This document shows, piece by piece, positions 1 to 8,549 of a stretch of 60,382 nucleotides of DNA. The translations under genes and the position numbers were made by a program. Each line of letters begins with the position of its first letter. Position 1 is the stretch's first letter. This stretch comes from Parendozoicomonas verongulae. Its GTDB lineage: Bacteria > Pseudomonadota > Gammaproteobacteria > Pseudomonadales > Endozoicomonadaceae. Location of the stretch: the NCBI RefSeq assembly GCF_009711465.1, contig NZ_SMME01000859.1, forward strand, positions 601 to 60,982. Reading direction: 5' to 3'. The notes under the pieces are model-generated. The model was given only the letters and a program-made list of their open reading frames with translations, was not told the origin of the DNA and made no database searches.

Positions 1-302
1 TCTTCATGGTCGGGGCCTCCGGCTTTGAAGTTCTTCTTGCAGTACTGGTGGCCACCCCAAACACGAAAATCATTTACCCGCCACAATAGCCTTGTGCAGA
101 GCCCGAGAGTGGTCGTTTTTTTACAGGGTTCGTCCCTGCGCGTAAATTGACCCGGTTTGAACCGCTCGCACCCTCAAGTATCTCATGTCTCACAACATTG
201 AATGTACGGTAAAAAGTCCTGCCTCCGTCTCTGGGGGCATGGCCTTTCGGCTCTGGCCATCGGGCTCTGCTGTCCCTCCATGAACGTAGGGAGCATAGAT
301 TA
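1..302. other. no gene called; left flank of mobile-element debris
   Basis: No convincing complete gene is seen. A frame open at the left edge (about 3-89, plus strand) reads a hydrophobic stretch containing GFEVLLAVLVATP before a stop; it could be the tail of a transposase cut by the window edge, but it is too short to assign. The rest, up to the transposase-like ATG at 303, has no coding signature I trust on either strand and is probably IS flank. Confidence 0.35.
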
Positions 303-449
303 ATGCAGACTAATGTGAAGAACTGTGTCGGCCTTGATGTCCACAAAGTGATGATCATGGCGGCCATCCGCAAGGAAACACCCTATGGGGTACAGGAGAT
401 TGGATTGATCAACGGAGAACCCATTGTAAAATTAGTGGGATGGGACTGA
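303..449 (+). pseudogene. truncated IS110-family transposase (N-terminus only)
   Basis: The 48-residue frame starts with MQTNVKNCVGLDVHK followed by a short hydrophobic strand. The GLDVHK motif is the hallmark of the N-terminal DEDD (RuvC-like) domain of IS110/IS1111 transposases, where the Asp is the first catalytic acidic residue. Full-length members have roughly 300-450 residues, so more than 80 percent is missing: the frame leaves the family pattern after about residue 22 and stops at 447-449. No C-terminal Ser-containing domain is visible in the window. I read it as a decayed insertion-sequence remnant. The family call rests on the short motif. Confidence 0.6.
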
Positions 450-660
450 CTGAGTACCGGGCTTTGCGTTATTTTGCACGCTTACCGCTCCCAATCTGCC
501 GAATCAGGTTCGCTTGCGCTGTGTACCTCTGACTTCCTATGGCTTCCTTCAGACCCTGCCGTTGGCCAGTAGCGCCCTTGCCATTCGGATTACCTTCCCC
601 TCAGTCGGGATGGTACAGGCTTCTTTCAGCCTGCCAGGTTTGCCCGCTTCGCCGGACAAA
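450..660 (-). mobile_element. possible group II intron domain I remnant
   Basis: Read on the minus strand, this stretch contains CATCCCGACTGAGGGGAAGG, then GGCAAGGGCG, TCTGAAGGAAGCC and GAAGTCAGAGG in that order. This purine-rich order (an AAGG.AA..CGAATGGCAAGGG type block, then TCTGAAGGAAG) resembles the 5' half (domain I) of bacterial group II introns. No reverse-transcriptase ORF and no domain V hairpin lie nearby, so if correct it is a fragment. It abuts the truncated IS110-type transposase. The assignment is pattern recognition from memory, the boundaries are approximate, and an Rfam intron search would decide it. Confidence 0.4.
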
Positions 661-661
661 C

Positions 662-694
662 AAAAAAACCGAAGCAAATTGCTTCGGTTTTTTT
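662..694. terminator. bidirectional hairpin terminator downstream of ppiD
   Basis: Perfect inverted repeat ACCGAAGC/GCTTCGGT (668-675 and 681-688) flanked by an A run on the left and a T run on the right, so it can terminate from either side. It lies 23 bases past the ppiD stop. Confidence 0.85.
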
Positions 695-716
695 GTTTCA
701 GAAAGCGAATGAGAAA

Positions 717-2636
717 TTAACCCTCACCGCCTTCCTCGTTGTTACCGACATTGATCTTCACTTCAGCATGCAAACGCAGATTACGCACATACTCATCAAA
801 CAACTGAGTACCATTACGCACTGCCAGATTTGCACCCATCATACGCATCTGATCTTTGCTGACCACCTCAGTTCCTGGAGTCACCTTACTCACACGCACA
901 ACGGCCAGATCACCATTAGGCAGGGTTACAGAGGCAAAGCTGGAAGCATCTTTGGCAGGATGCGCAATCCTGAAGGCTTCACCAACAACCTGAGCAGGCA
1001 CTTCACTATCGAAGCGCTGGACTTTTTCTTTTTCAGTCCAGGTCAGGGCATTGTCCTTAGCAACAGCTGCCACATCGGCACCGTCAGTCAGGCTGACAAC
1101 CAATTCACCGGCTTTCTCCTCCAACTGCTTTTCAGCCTTCTCGCTGCGCAATTGAGCTTCCACTTCGCTACGAACAGCTGCCAGCGTCTTACGCTCGGCT
1201 TTATTGTGTTCACGCACACGGAGAACCATAACCTGCCCGGGAGACAGTTCAATGATGTCACTGTTCGCACCCAGATTCAGCACATCATCGCTGAAGGCTG
1301 CGGCAATAACACCACGATTGCCAGCAATGCCTTCACCACCGTCACGACCAAACAGACCAGTCTTTTCGATAGTCAGACCCAGTGCTTCTGCAGGCTGACC
1401 CAGATCAGAGGCTTCAAAGCTGATATCCGCCAACTTCTGAGATTTATCAATGAAGATGGGGTCAACTGCTTGTTCACGCAACTCTTTCACCAGAGAGGAA
1501 CGCATCTGATCCAGTGAAGGGATACGGGCTTCGGAAGAACCATCACGACGGATAATCACCACACCGAAATCGGTCTTCACAGGTTGGGATATTTCACCAC
1601 TTTTCAAGGAAGCCAGCGCACTATCAAAGTCATCACCGAAGAAGCCGCTTTCTATCTCACCCAGGCTACCACCTTGGGCAGCGGAATCTGGATCCTCAGA
1701 GAATTCTTTAGCCAGATCAGCAAAAGCAGCACCGTTATCCAGTTTGGTGCGAATCTCTTTCGCTTCTGCCAGGGTTGCAGTGTCATCGCGCTTATCGTTT
1801 GGTTCCAGCAGAATCATAGACGCTACTGTCTGCTCATCGGCAGCCTTTTTCAGCTCAGCCACACGGGTTTCGTAACGGGTATGGATATCGCTATCTGAGA
1901 TCTTGATCTGCTCCGCCAGTTTGGCACGATCAAGAATCACATAGTTCACGCTAACCTGTTCAGGCTGCATAAAGCTGGTGCTGTCCTTATCATAAAACGC
2001 CTGAATCTCAGCATCGGATACGGTCACTGCGTTGCGGGCCTTTTCAGCGCTGAGCACCATCCAGGAAATATCACGGGTCTGGCTCTGGAGGTCGCTGAGG
2101 TTCTGCAGCTCGTAAGGGGTCATGAACTCAGAGGCGGCGATACCAGCACGCAGCTGAGTGGTAATCATCTCTTCACGGAGCATGGCGCGGAACTGAGGTA
2201 CAGACATACCCATGCTGCGCACGTACTGCAGTACTCGGTCGGAATTATAACGGCCGTCTACCTGAAACTCCGGTGCGGTGCGGATTACCTGATCAATCAT
2301 CTGATCAGAAATCGCCATATCACTCTTGATCACCGCATCACGAATAACGGTACGCTGAATCAGGGACTCCAGGGCAGAACGCTGCAACAGGCGTTCGTCC
2401 AGCATGGAGGGGTCAAAATTCTGCCCCATCTGCTGAATCAGCATACGGCGCTGCTGATCCATGGTTTCCAGTAGTTGCTGTTGGGTGATCTTCTCACCGC
2501 CAACAGTGGCAACATCCGGATTATTGGTATTCGGTCTCAGACTCTCCAGTCCAAATACGGCAAATGTAAAAGCAATAGCAGCTACGATCACTTTCGCGAC
2601 CCAGCCTTGCGCTCGCTCCCTCATGTCCTGCAGCAT
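717..2636 (-). CDS. ppiD: peptidyl-prolyl isomerase / periplasmic chaperone PpiD
   Basis: PpiD is an inner-membrane-anchored periplasmic folding factor that works near the Sec translocon on newly exported proteins. The 639-residue protein has a single N-terminal membrane anchor (about residues 13-30, WVAKVIVAAIAFTFAVFGL), a SurA-type chaperone N-domain (about 35-200), one parvulin rotamase domain (about 268-365, with SEDPDSAAQGGSLGEI and the terminal FGVVIIR strand), then a long C-terminal chaperone region. Length and layout match the family. The ATG at 2636 is preceded by GGGGA. It lies downstream of hupB on the same strand, the usual lon-hupB-ppiD arrangement, though hupB has its own terminator. 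Confidence 0.96.
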   Translation of the reverse strand: MLQDMRERAQGWVAKVIVAAIAFTFAVFGLESLRPNTNNPDVATVGGEKITQQQLLETMDQQRRMLIQQMGQNFDPSMLDERLLQRSALESLIQRTVIRDAVIKSDMAISDQMIDQVIRTAPEFQVDGRYNSDRVLQYVRSMGMSVPQFRAMLREEMITTQLRAGIAASEFMTPYELQNLSDLQSQTRDISWMVLSAEKARNAVTVSDAEIQAFYDKDSTSFMQPEQVSVNYVILDRAKLAEQIKISDSDIHTRYETRVAELKKAADEQTVASMILLEPNDKRDDTATLAEAKEIRTKLDNGAAFADLAKEFSEDPDSAAQGGSLGEIESGFFGDDFDSALASLKSGEISQPVKTDFGVVIIRRDGSSEARIPSLDQMRSSLVKELREQAVDPIFIDKSQKLADISFEASDLGQPAEALGLTIEKTGLFGRDGGEGIAGNRGVIAAAFSDDVLNLGANSDIIELSPGQVMVLRVREHNKAERKTLAAVRSEVEAQLRSEKAEKQLEEKAGELVVSLTDGADVAAVAKDNALTWTEKEKVQRFDSEVPAQVVGEAFRIAHPAKDASSFASVTLPNGDLAVVRVSKVTPGTEVVSKDQMRMMGANLAVRNGTQLFDEYVRNLRLHAEVKINVGNNEEGGEG

Positions 2637-2828
2637 AATGTCCCCTGCAACATCCTAGATAATCAACGGCCTGCCCAATTTCACCTCAATTGGAACAATC
2701 TGGTATAGCAGGCCAATAGTGTTCGGAAGCATAACAGACCCCTTATCAAGAATCTGCAACTACCCGCTTTATGGACAGTAAAATAGCCGTTTTGTTGCCC
2801 AACGTCCGCCTCCATTACACAAAAGCGG

Positions 2829-2863
2829 AATAAAAGAAAGGCGCACCCATGGGATACGCCTTT
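2829..2863 (-). terminator. terminator downstream of hupB
   Basis: Inverted repeat AAAGGCG/CGCCTTT (2837-2843, 2857-2863) with an inner CCC/GGG pairing around CCCATGGG. The minus-strand transcript runs into TTTCTTTTA, 27 bases after the hupB stop. Confidence 0.75.
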
Positions 2864-2889
2864 CCAGTGTTTGTGTTAACCAGCAGAAA

Positions 2890-3165
2890 TTAGCCGTTAA
2901 CAGCGTCCTTCAGCGATTTACCAGCCTTGAAACTTGGAACCTTGGAGGCTGCAATTTCAATGGGCTGACCAGTCTGAGGGTTGCGACCAGTACGGGCCGC
3001 ACGGTCCTTCACGTCAAAAGTACCAAAACCAACCAGAGACACAGCGTCACCGCTGGTTAGTGCGCCGGTGATGGAAGCGATCACTGCATCCAGTGCGCGA
3101 CCAGCAGAAGCCTTAGGGATATCAGCAGAAGCTGCAATAGCATCAACCAGTTCTGACTTATTCAC
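2890..3165 (-). CDS. hupB: DNA-binding protein HU-beta
   Basis: HU is a small nucleoid protein that bends and compacts DNA as a dimer. The 91-residue protein starts [11 protein letters not shown], has the two N-terminal helices, the signature [21 protein letters not shown] (about residues 46-66) whose arms enter the minor groove, and the C-terminal [13 protein letters not shown] helix. The length is typical and the position between lon and ppiD is the conserved hupB position, which separates it from hupA and the IHF subunits. It has its own likely promoter (3331-3360), a structured leader and a terminator. Confidence 0.97.
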   Translation of the reverse strand: MNKSELVDAIAASADIPKASAGRALDAVIASITGALTSGDAVSLVGFGTFDVKDRAARTGRNPQTGQPIEIAASKVPSFKAGKSLKDAVNG

Positions 3166-3214
3166 TCTTTTCCCCTTACGATTTACTCATCGTTCTCGTG
3201 TGTGAAACCCGGTA

Positions 3215-3237
3215 GAATATCTGCCCTGCAGATATTC
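3215..3237. other. perfect 10-bp hairpin in the hupB leader
   Basis: GAATATCTGC, a 3-base CCT loop, and GCAGATATTC form a perfect 10-bp stem about 50 bases upstream of the hupB ATG, inside the predicted 5' UTR. No T run follows on the minus strand, so it does not look like a terminator. It could stabilise the mRNA or act as a protein-binding palindrome. Confidence 0.6.
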
Positions 3238-3330
3238 CAGTGCTCTCCCTGAACACCGGTAAACTCAGAAAAGCTACGGTAAAACCCGTCGGGCAGAACA
3301 TCCAGGCAATGTCTGATTTTAAAGGTATTT

Positions 3331-3360
3331 TTTATACCAACTGGTTTCCGTGACTGTCAA
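3331..3360 (-). promoter_or_regulatory. sigma-70-type promoter for hupB
   Basis: Minus strand: TTGACA (3360-3355), 18-base spacer, TATAAA (3336-3331). The -35 matches consensus fully and the -10 at five of six positions. It predicts a leader of roughly 160 bases. The lon-hupB gap of about 335 bases holds this promoter, the leader hairpin and the lon terminator, and no further gene. Confidence 0.7.
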
Positions 3361-3420
3361 GGCAGAACTGCCGGAAAACCCTGAAAATAAAGGGCTTGAA
3401 GCGAAAACGCGATATTAAAT

Positions 3421-3455
3421 ACAGAAAAGCCAATACAGGTTGCCCCGTATCGGCT
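3421..3455 (-). terminator. terminator downstream of lon
   Basis: On the minus strand AGCCGATAC pairs with GTATTGGCT (3455-3447 with 3436-3428, one G-T pair), followed by TTTTCTGTATTT. A second perfect hairpin, CTTACAC/GTGTAAG with loop ATTC (3462-3479), sits between it and the lon stop. Confidence 0.65.
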
Positions 3456-3501
3456 TACAGGCTTACACATTCGTGTAAGGATGCTTTACCGCAAAACGCT
3501 A

Positions 3502-5916
3502 TCAGTGGGTATTGATACCCGCCTCTTTCACGTCTTTGCTCTCTTCATCCTTCACAACGGCTTCAGTTTCCGGCAGAGGCTTGGGAATATATTGCAGCGC
3601 CACTTCCAGTACTTGATCAATCCACTTCACAGGGCGAATATCCAGATCCCGTTTAATATTTTCCGGAATCTCTTTCAGGTCACGGGCATTCTCATCAGGA
3701 ATCAGAACCGTACGGATGCCACCACGGTGGGCCGCCAGCAACTTTTCCTTCAAACCTCCAATGGCCAGCACCTGACCACGAAGAGTGATCTCGCCGGTCA
3801 TCGCCACTGAAGCCCGCACAGGAATGCCTGTGAGCACAGACACCAGTGCAGTACACATGGCGATACCGGCACTGGGTCCGTCCTTCGGCGTGGCACCTTC
3901 TGGCACGTGGATGTGCATGTCATTTTTTTCGTGGAAGTTGGCAGGAATACCCAAGACCTGTGCACGACTGCGCACAACGGTCAGCGCCGCCTGAATGGAT
4001 TCCTGCATCACATCACCGAGAGAGCCGGTCTTGGTGACACGCCCCTTGCCGGGAACGGATACAGTTTCGATGGTCAGCAGCTCGCCACCGACAGATGTCC
4101 AGGCCAGGCCGGTCACCTGACCCACCTGATCCTGCTCTTCCGCCAGACCGTAGTTAAACTTGCGCACACCGGAGTAATGTTCAAGATCATCAGGCTTTAC
4201 GGTGTCGATCACATCATCACGACCCAATGCCTTCTCTTTCACCACACGGCGGCAGATTTTGGCAATTTCACGCTCAAGGCCACGGACACCGGACTCACGG
4301 GTGTAGTAACGCACCAGATCACGCACAGCCTCGTCGCTTACATCCAGTTCGCCTTTTTTCAGGCCGGTACGTTTCTGCTGCTTGGGTACGAGGTAACGCT
4401 GGGAGATGTTGATCTTCTCATCTTCCGTGTAACCGGGGATGCGAATCACTTCCATACGGTCGAGTAGAGGCGCAGGAATGTTCATGGAGTTGGAGGTACA
4501 TACGAACATTACGTCAGACAGATCGTAATCCACTTCCAGATAGTGATCGTTAAAAGCACTGTTCTGCTCTGGATCAAGTACTTCCAGCAGTGCGGAGGCG
4601 GGATCGCCGCGCATATCCACGCCCATCTTGTCGATTTCGTCCAACAGGAACAGGGGGTTCTTTACGCCGGCCTTGGACATTTTCTGGATCAGCTTGCCCG
4701 GCATAGAGCCGATGTAGGTACGACGGTGACCACGAACTTCCGCTTCATCACGCACACCACCCAGCGCCATACGCACAAACTTGCGGTTTGTGGCGCGAGC
4801 CAGAGACTCACCCAGAGAGGTTTTACCTACACCAGGAGGGCCCACCAGACACAGAACCGGCCCTTTCAGCTTGCGGACACGCTGCTGAACGGCGAGGTAT
4901 TCCAGAATGCGCTCTTTCACCTCCTCAAGGCCGTAGTGATCCTGATCCAGGATCTTTTCGGCACGTTTAAGATCATGACGCACTTTGCTGCGCTTCTTCC
5001 AGGGCACATTGATCATCCAGTCAATGTAGCTGCGCACCACGGTCGCTTCGGCGGACATAGGCGACATCTGCTTGAGCTTTTTCAGCTCCGCCATGGCCTT
5101 GTCCATCGCTTCCTGGGGCATACCCGCTTTTTCGATGGAATCTTTCAGAACTTCCAGTTCGTCCTGCTCATCCTCCAGCGTACCCAGCTCTTTCTGGATC
5201 GCCTTCATCTGTTCGTTGAGGTAATACTCCCGCTGACTGCGCTCCATCTGCTTTTTCACGCGACCACGGACACGCTTCTCAACCTGTAGCAGATCAATCT
5301 CGGTTTCCATAAGGTTGATCAGGTATTCCAGACGTTCTACCAGATCAACAATTTCAAGAATCTTCTGCTTCTCTTCCACATTCAAAACCATGTGGGAAGC
5401 GATACTGTCGGCCAGACGGGCAGGCTCATTCACTTCAGACAGTGAACTCAACACTTCCGCTGGCACTTTCTTACTCAGCTGAACGTACTGCTCAAACTGA
5501 CTGTAAAGAGATTGGGTAAGAACTTCGCCACGACGCTCTTCCACTTCGTCTTCTTCAAGAAGATCAACGACAGCGGAGCAATATTTGCCCTGAATGTTCA
5601 TAGATTTCATAGCGGCGCGCTGTCCACCTTCGACGAGAACCTTCACAGTCCCGTCAGGAAGTTTTAGCAGCTGAAGAATATTGGCAACGGTACCCAACTC
5701 ATAAAGGTCTTCCGTAACCGGATCATCATTTTGTGCATTACGCTGGGCTACCAGAAAAATACGGCGATCCGCATCCATGGCAGCATCAAGAGCCTGAATG
5801 GATTTGTCGCGCCCAACAAACAGGGGAATCACCATGTGAGGGTAGACGACGACGTCCCTCAGCGGTAACAGTGGCAGCTCTGTCCTTTCGCGCTGACGAG
5901 TATCTTGTTGTTCCAT
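3502..5916 (-). CDS. lon: ATP-dependent protease Lon (La)
   Basis: Lon is a cytoplasmic homo-hexameric AAA+ serine protease that degrades misfolded and short-lived regulatory proteins. The 804-residue chain has the LonB N-domain (about 12-205), a coiled-coil linker, an AAA+ module with Walker A GPPGVGKT (359-366) and Walker B LFLLDEID, and a C-terminal protease domain with the Ser-Lys dyad in DGPSAGIAM (Ser682) and GGLKEKL (Lys725). Length and spacing match bacterial LonA. It lies between clpX and hupB as in most gammaproteobacteria, and a heat-shock-like promoter is visible upstream. Confidence 0.98.
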   Translation of the reverse strand: MEQQDTRQRERTELPLLPLRDVVVYPHMVIPLFVGRDKSIQALDAAMDADRRIFLVAQRNAQNDDPVTEDLYELGTVANILQLLKLPDGTVKVLVEGGQRAAMKSMNIQGKYCSAVVDLLEEDEVEERRGEVLTQSLYSQFEQYVQLSKKVPAEVLSSLSEVNEPARLADSIASHMVLNVEEKQKILEIVDLVERLEYLINLMETEIDLLQVEKRVRGRVKKQMERSQREYYLNEQMKAIQKELGTLEDEQDELEVLKDSIEKAGMPQEAMDKAMAELKKLKQMSPMSAEATVVRSYIDWMINVPWKKRSKVRHDLKRAEKILDQDHYGLEEVKERILEYLAVQQRVRKLKGPVLCLVGPPGVGKTSLGESLARATNRKFVRMALGGVRDEAEVRGHRRTYIGSMPGKLIQKMSKAGVKNPLFLLDEIDKMGVDMRGDPASALLEVLDPEQNSAFNDHYLEVDYDLSDVMFVCTSNSMNIPAPLLDRMEVIRIPGYTEDEKINISQRYLVPKQQKRTGLKKGELDVSDEAVRDLVRYYTRESGVRGLEREIAKICRRVVKEKALGRDDVIDTVKPDDLEHYSGVRKFNYGLAEEQDQVGQVTGLAWTSVGGELLTIETVSVPGKGRVTKTGSLGDVMQESIQAALTVVRSRAQVLGIPANFHEKNDMHIHVPEGATPKDGPSAGIAMCTALVSVLTGIPVRASVAMTGEITLRGQVLAIGGLKEKLLAAHRGGIRTVLIPDENARDLKEIPENIKRDLDIRPVKWIDQVLEVALQYIPKPLPETEAVVKDEESKDVKEAGINTH

Positions 5917-6013
5917 ATACAGCCCTCTCTTGTTGTACTTCCCGATCTCAAAATAACCACACCGACCGGCGGCGTTCTACTGACCCAACTGTGTCGCGAA
6001 GAGCCTGAATCTA

Positions 6014-6042
6014 AGATGAGGGTTCAGAACACAAAATACAAG
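6014..6042 (-). promoter_or_regulatory. candidate heat-shock (sigma-32) promoter of lon
   Basis: On the minus strand CTTGTA (6042-6037) is separated by 14 bases from CCCTCATCT (6022-6014). This resembles the sigma-32 pattern CTTGAA / CCCCAT-T, and lon is a classical sigma-32 target. It would give a leader of about 90 bases. The roughly 310-base clpX-lon gap otherwise holds only the clpX terminator; I see no gene in it. Confidence 0.4.
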
Positions 6043-6180
6043 GCTAAACAGGGTTAAAGCTCAGACTCTCACTTTGCCATCATGGTTCCTGCGAGATGGT
6101 CAGGGACAATAACAGTAGTGAGAAAAGACAAAATCTGGCAGGGTAGAGCGGCGTGTAAAACGTTATAAAAACAGGTTTCT

Positions 6181-6212
6181 AATAAAACCAGGCCGGATGC
6201 TGATCCGGCCTG
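6181..6212 (-). terminator. terminator downstream of clpX
   Basis: Perfect 10-bp stem CAGGCCGGAT/ATCCGGCCTG (6189-6198, 6203-6212) with a 4-base loop. On the minus strand it is followed by GTTTTATT. It sits 15 bases beyond the clpX stop. Confidence 0.85.
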
Positions 6213-6226
6213 TTATCTGTGAAGCT

Positions 6227-7519
6227 TTACTCTTCAGGCAGAGCGCGGGGTGGCTGCTCTTTGTTTTCGTACATGAGCAGCGGTTCGGAGTCACCACGAA
6301 TAACACTACCGTCAACCACCACCTTGGTAATAGTCTTGTCAGACGGAATATCATACATGGTATCCAGCAGCACATTTTCCAGAATGGAACGCAGGCCCCG
6401 GGCACCGGTCTTACGCTCCATTGCCTGCCTGGCCACTTCTTCCAGAGCGTCCTGACGGAAGTCCACTTCCACTTCTTCCATTTCCAGTAAACGGCCGTAC
6501 TGTTTGGTCAGAGCATTCTTGGGCTCGGTTAGAATGCGAACCAGAGCTTCAGCGTCCAGCTCTTCCAGTGTTGCGATCACTGGCAGACGACCAACAAACT
6601 CTGGAATCAGACCAAACTTCACCAGATCTTCCGGCTCAACCGTCTTGAAGGTTTCGCCAACACTCTTGCCGTTATCCTTGCTCTTCACCTCTGCGGTGAA
6701 GCCGATACCCCCCTTCTCTGTACGGTCACGGATAACCTTCTCCAGACCCGCAAATGCACCGCCACAGATAAACAGGATGTTGGATGTGTCCACCTGCAGG
6801 AATTCCTGCTGGGGATGTTTACGACCGCCCTGTGGAGGTACTGAAGCCACCGTGCCTTCAATCAGCTTCAGCAGTGCCTGCTGCACGCCTTCACCGGAGA
6901 CATCACGGGTAATAGAGGGATTATCCGCCTTGCGGGAAATCTTATCGATCTCATCGATGTAAACAATACCCATCTGGGCCTTTTCCACATCGTAATCACA
7001 CTTTTGCAGAAGCTTCTGGATAATGTTTTCAACATCTTCACCCACATAACCCGCTTCGGTCAGTGTTGTAGCATCTGCCATGGTGAAGGGAACATTCAGC
7101 AGGCGGGCAAGGGTTTCAGCCAGCAATGTTTTACCAGAACCCGTTGGGCCAATCAGCAGGATATTGCTCTTGCCGAGTTCTACATCTTCTTTTTTGCGGC
7201 TATCGCCGGCCTGCAGTCGCTTGTAATGGTTATAAACGGCCACAGAAAGGACTTTCTTGGCACGTTGCTGACCAATGACATATTCATCAAGAATATTCTT
7301 GATCTCACGGGGAACAGGCAGTTTCTCACTGGTACCTTCCGGTACAGCATCCTGAACTTCTTCACGAATAATATCGTTACAGAGATCAACACATTCGTCA
7401 CAGATGAAGACCGAGGGACCAGCAATGAGCTTGCGCACTTCATGCTGGCTCTTGCCGCAGAAGGAGCAGTAAAGAAGCTTTCCGCCGTCTTCGCCCTTTC
7501 CATTTGTTTGGTCGGTCAT
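6227..7519 (-). CDS. clpX: ClpX, ATPase subunit of the ClpXP protease
   Basis: ClpX is a hexameric AAA+ unfoldase that recognises tagged proteins (for example ssrA) and feeds them to ClpP. The 430-residue protein has the N-terminal C4 zinc-binding domain (Cys18, Cys21, Cys40, Cys43), Walker A GPTGSGKT (124-131), Walker B IVYIDEID, the GRKHPQQEF loop that contacts substrate at the pore entrance, and a C-terminal small AAA+ domain. The length is standard. The gene lies between clpP and lon on the same strand; a terminator after clpP suggests that clpX also has its own promoter in the roughly 230-base gap. Confidence 0.98.
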   Translation of the reverse strand: MTDQTNGKGEDGGKLLYCSFCGKSQHEVRKLIAGPSVFICDECVDLCNDIIREEVQDAVPEGTSEKLPVPREIKNILDEYVIGQQRAKKVLSVAVYNHYKRLQAGDSRKKEDVELGKSNILLIGPTGSGKTLLAETLARLLNVPFTMADATTLTEAGYVGEDVENIIQKLLQKCDYDVEKAQMGIVYIDEIDKISRKADNPSITRDVSGEGVQQALLKLIEGTVASVPPQGGRKHPQQEFLQVDTSNILFICGGAFAGLEKVIRDRTEKGGIGFTAEVKSKDNGKSVGETFKTVEPEDLVKFGLIPEFVGRLPVIATLEELDAEALVRILTEPKNALTKQYGRLLEMEEVEVDFRQDALEEVARQAMERKTGARGLRSILENVLLDTMYDIPSDKTITKVVVDGSVIRGDSEPLLMYENKEQPPRALPEE

Positions 7520-7751
7520 TCGCTATACCCTGTTGTCACGGGACTCTAATAATTAAAAACGTAATCAAGACACATGAATAAAGCACTACTTTCAGTAACC
7601 CGCCCGTGTCGGACGTCTGGGGAGCATCTTCCAGATGCTTCGGCTTATTCGGTTGCCTCAGAAACAAGATGCGGGTTTTGCTGCCATTTTTCAAGGTTAA
7701 AACCCCACTGGTAACAAAACCGGCACGAAACCCTGTCAAAATGCGGGATTT

Positions 7752-7792
7752 CAAAAACAGAAAAACCCACCTGATCACACAATGTGACCAGG
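7752..7792 (-). terminator. terminator between clpP and clpX
   Basis: On the minus strand CCTGGTCACA pairs with TGTGATCAGG (7792-7783, 7779-7770; one G-T pair, 3-base loop), followed by TGGGTTTTTCTGTTTTT. It may be partly read through, since clpP and clpX are often co-transcribed. Confidence 0.75.
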
Positions 7793-7814
7793 CAGGCTGT
7801 AACAAAGCAACGTA

Positions 7815-8462
7815 CTATTTGCCTGCTTTGTCGTCCTGAATACGGCGATCCATAACCTTGTCAACAAGGCCATATTTCATCGCATCTTCAGCAGACAGGA
7901 AGTTGTCACGGTCAGTATCCTGCTCAACAACGTCCAGAGGCTGCCCTGTGTGGTGAGCCAGAACTTTGTTGAGTTTTTCCTTGATGGTCAGGATTTCACG
8001 GGCGTGAATTTCGATATCAGAGGCCTGGCCCTGGAATCCACCCAGAGGCTGGTGAATCATCACACGGGAATGAGGCAGACAGAAACGCTTGCCATTCTCG
8101 CCGGCCGCCAGCAGTAACGCTCCCATACTGGCCGCCTGACCGATGCAGTAGGTGCAGACGTTTGGTTTGATGAACTGCATGGTATCGTAAATTGCCATAC
8201 CTGCTGTTACAGAACCGCCGGGGGAGTTGATATAAAGGTGAATATCCTTGTCAGGATTTTCCGCTTCAAGAAACAGCATTTGAGCGACAATCAGGTTGGC
8301 CATGTGGTCTTCGACCTGTCCAACCAAAAAGATCACCCGTTCCTTGAGCAGACGGGAGTAAATGTCGTAGGACCGCTCACCGCGAGCAGTTTGTTCCACA
8401 ACAATTGGCACCAGCCCGCTGGCGCTAATGTCGGGAGCGCGGTAATCGATAAAATGGGACAT
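7815..8462 (-). CDS. clpP: ClpP, proteolytic subunit
   Basis: ClpP forms the 14-subunit serine-protease barrel that hydrolyses polypeptides delivered by ClpX or ClpA. The 215-residue protein shows the catalytic Ser in GQAASMGA (Ser112), His in [13 protein letters not shown] (His137) and Asp in DTDRDNF (Asp186), spaced as in E. coli ClpP. The first 13 or so residues are probably a propeptide, removed autocatalytically as in other ClpP enzymes. It follows tig by 87 bases on the same strand in the conserved order tig-clpP-clpX-lon. Confidence 0.98.
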   Translation of the reverse strand: MSHFIDYRAPDISASGLVPIVVEQTARGERSYDIYSRLLKERVIFLVGQVEDHMANLIVAQMLFLEAENPDKDIHLYINSPGGSVTAGMAIYDTMQFIKPNVCTYCIGQAASMGALLLAAGENGKRFCLPHSRVMIHQPLGGFQGQASDIEIHAREILTIKEKLNKVLAHHTGQPLDVVEQDTDRDNFLSAEDAMKYGLVDKVMDRRIQDDKAGK

Positions 8463-8488
8463 ATCCTTGAATGGCTCCTTGTCAGTCT

Positions 8489-8514
8489 GGGATGCTGCCT
8501 TATGGCGACATCCC
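8489..8514 (-). other. hairpin in the tig-clpP gap
   Basis: GGGATG/CATCCC arms (8489-8494, 8509-8514) with an inner GCC/GGC pairing. No T run follows, so it is more likely an mRNA processing or stability element than a terminator. It lies 27 bases upstream of clpP. Confidence 0.4.
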
Positions 8515-8549
8515 GTTCAGGGGCCGGTTGGACTTAAGCATCTGCCAGA

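Noticed and set aside
74..373. A 99-codon minus-strand frame over the transposase remnant
   Set aside because: Overlaps the IS110 motif on the other strand and has no recognisable features.
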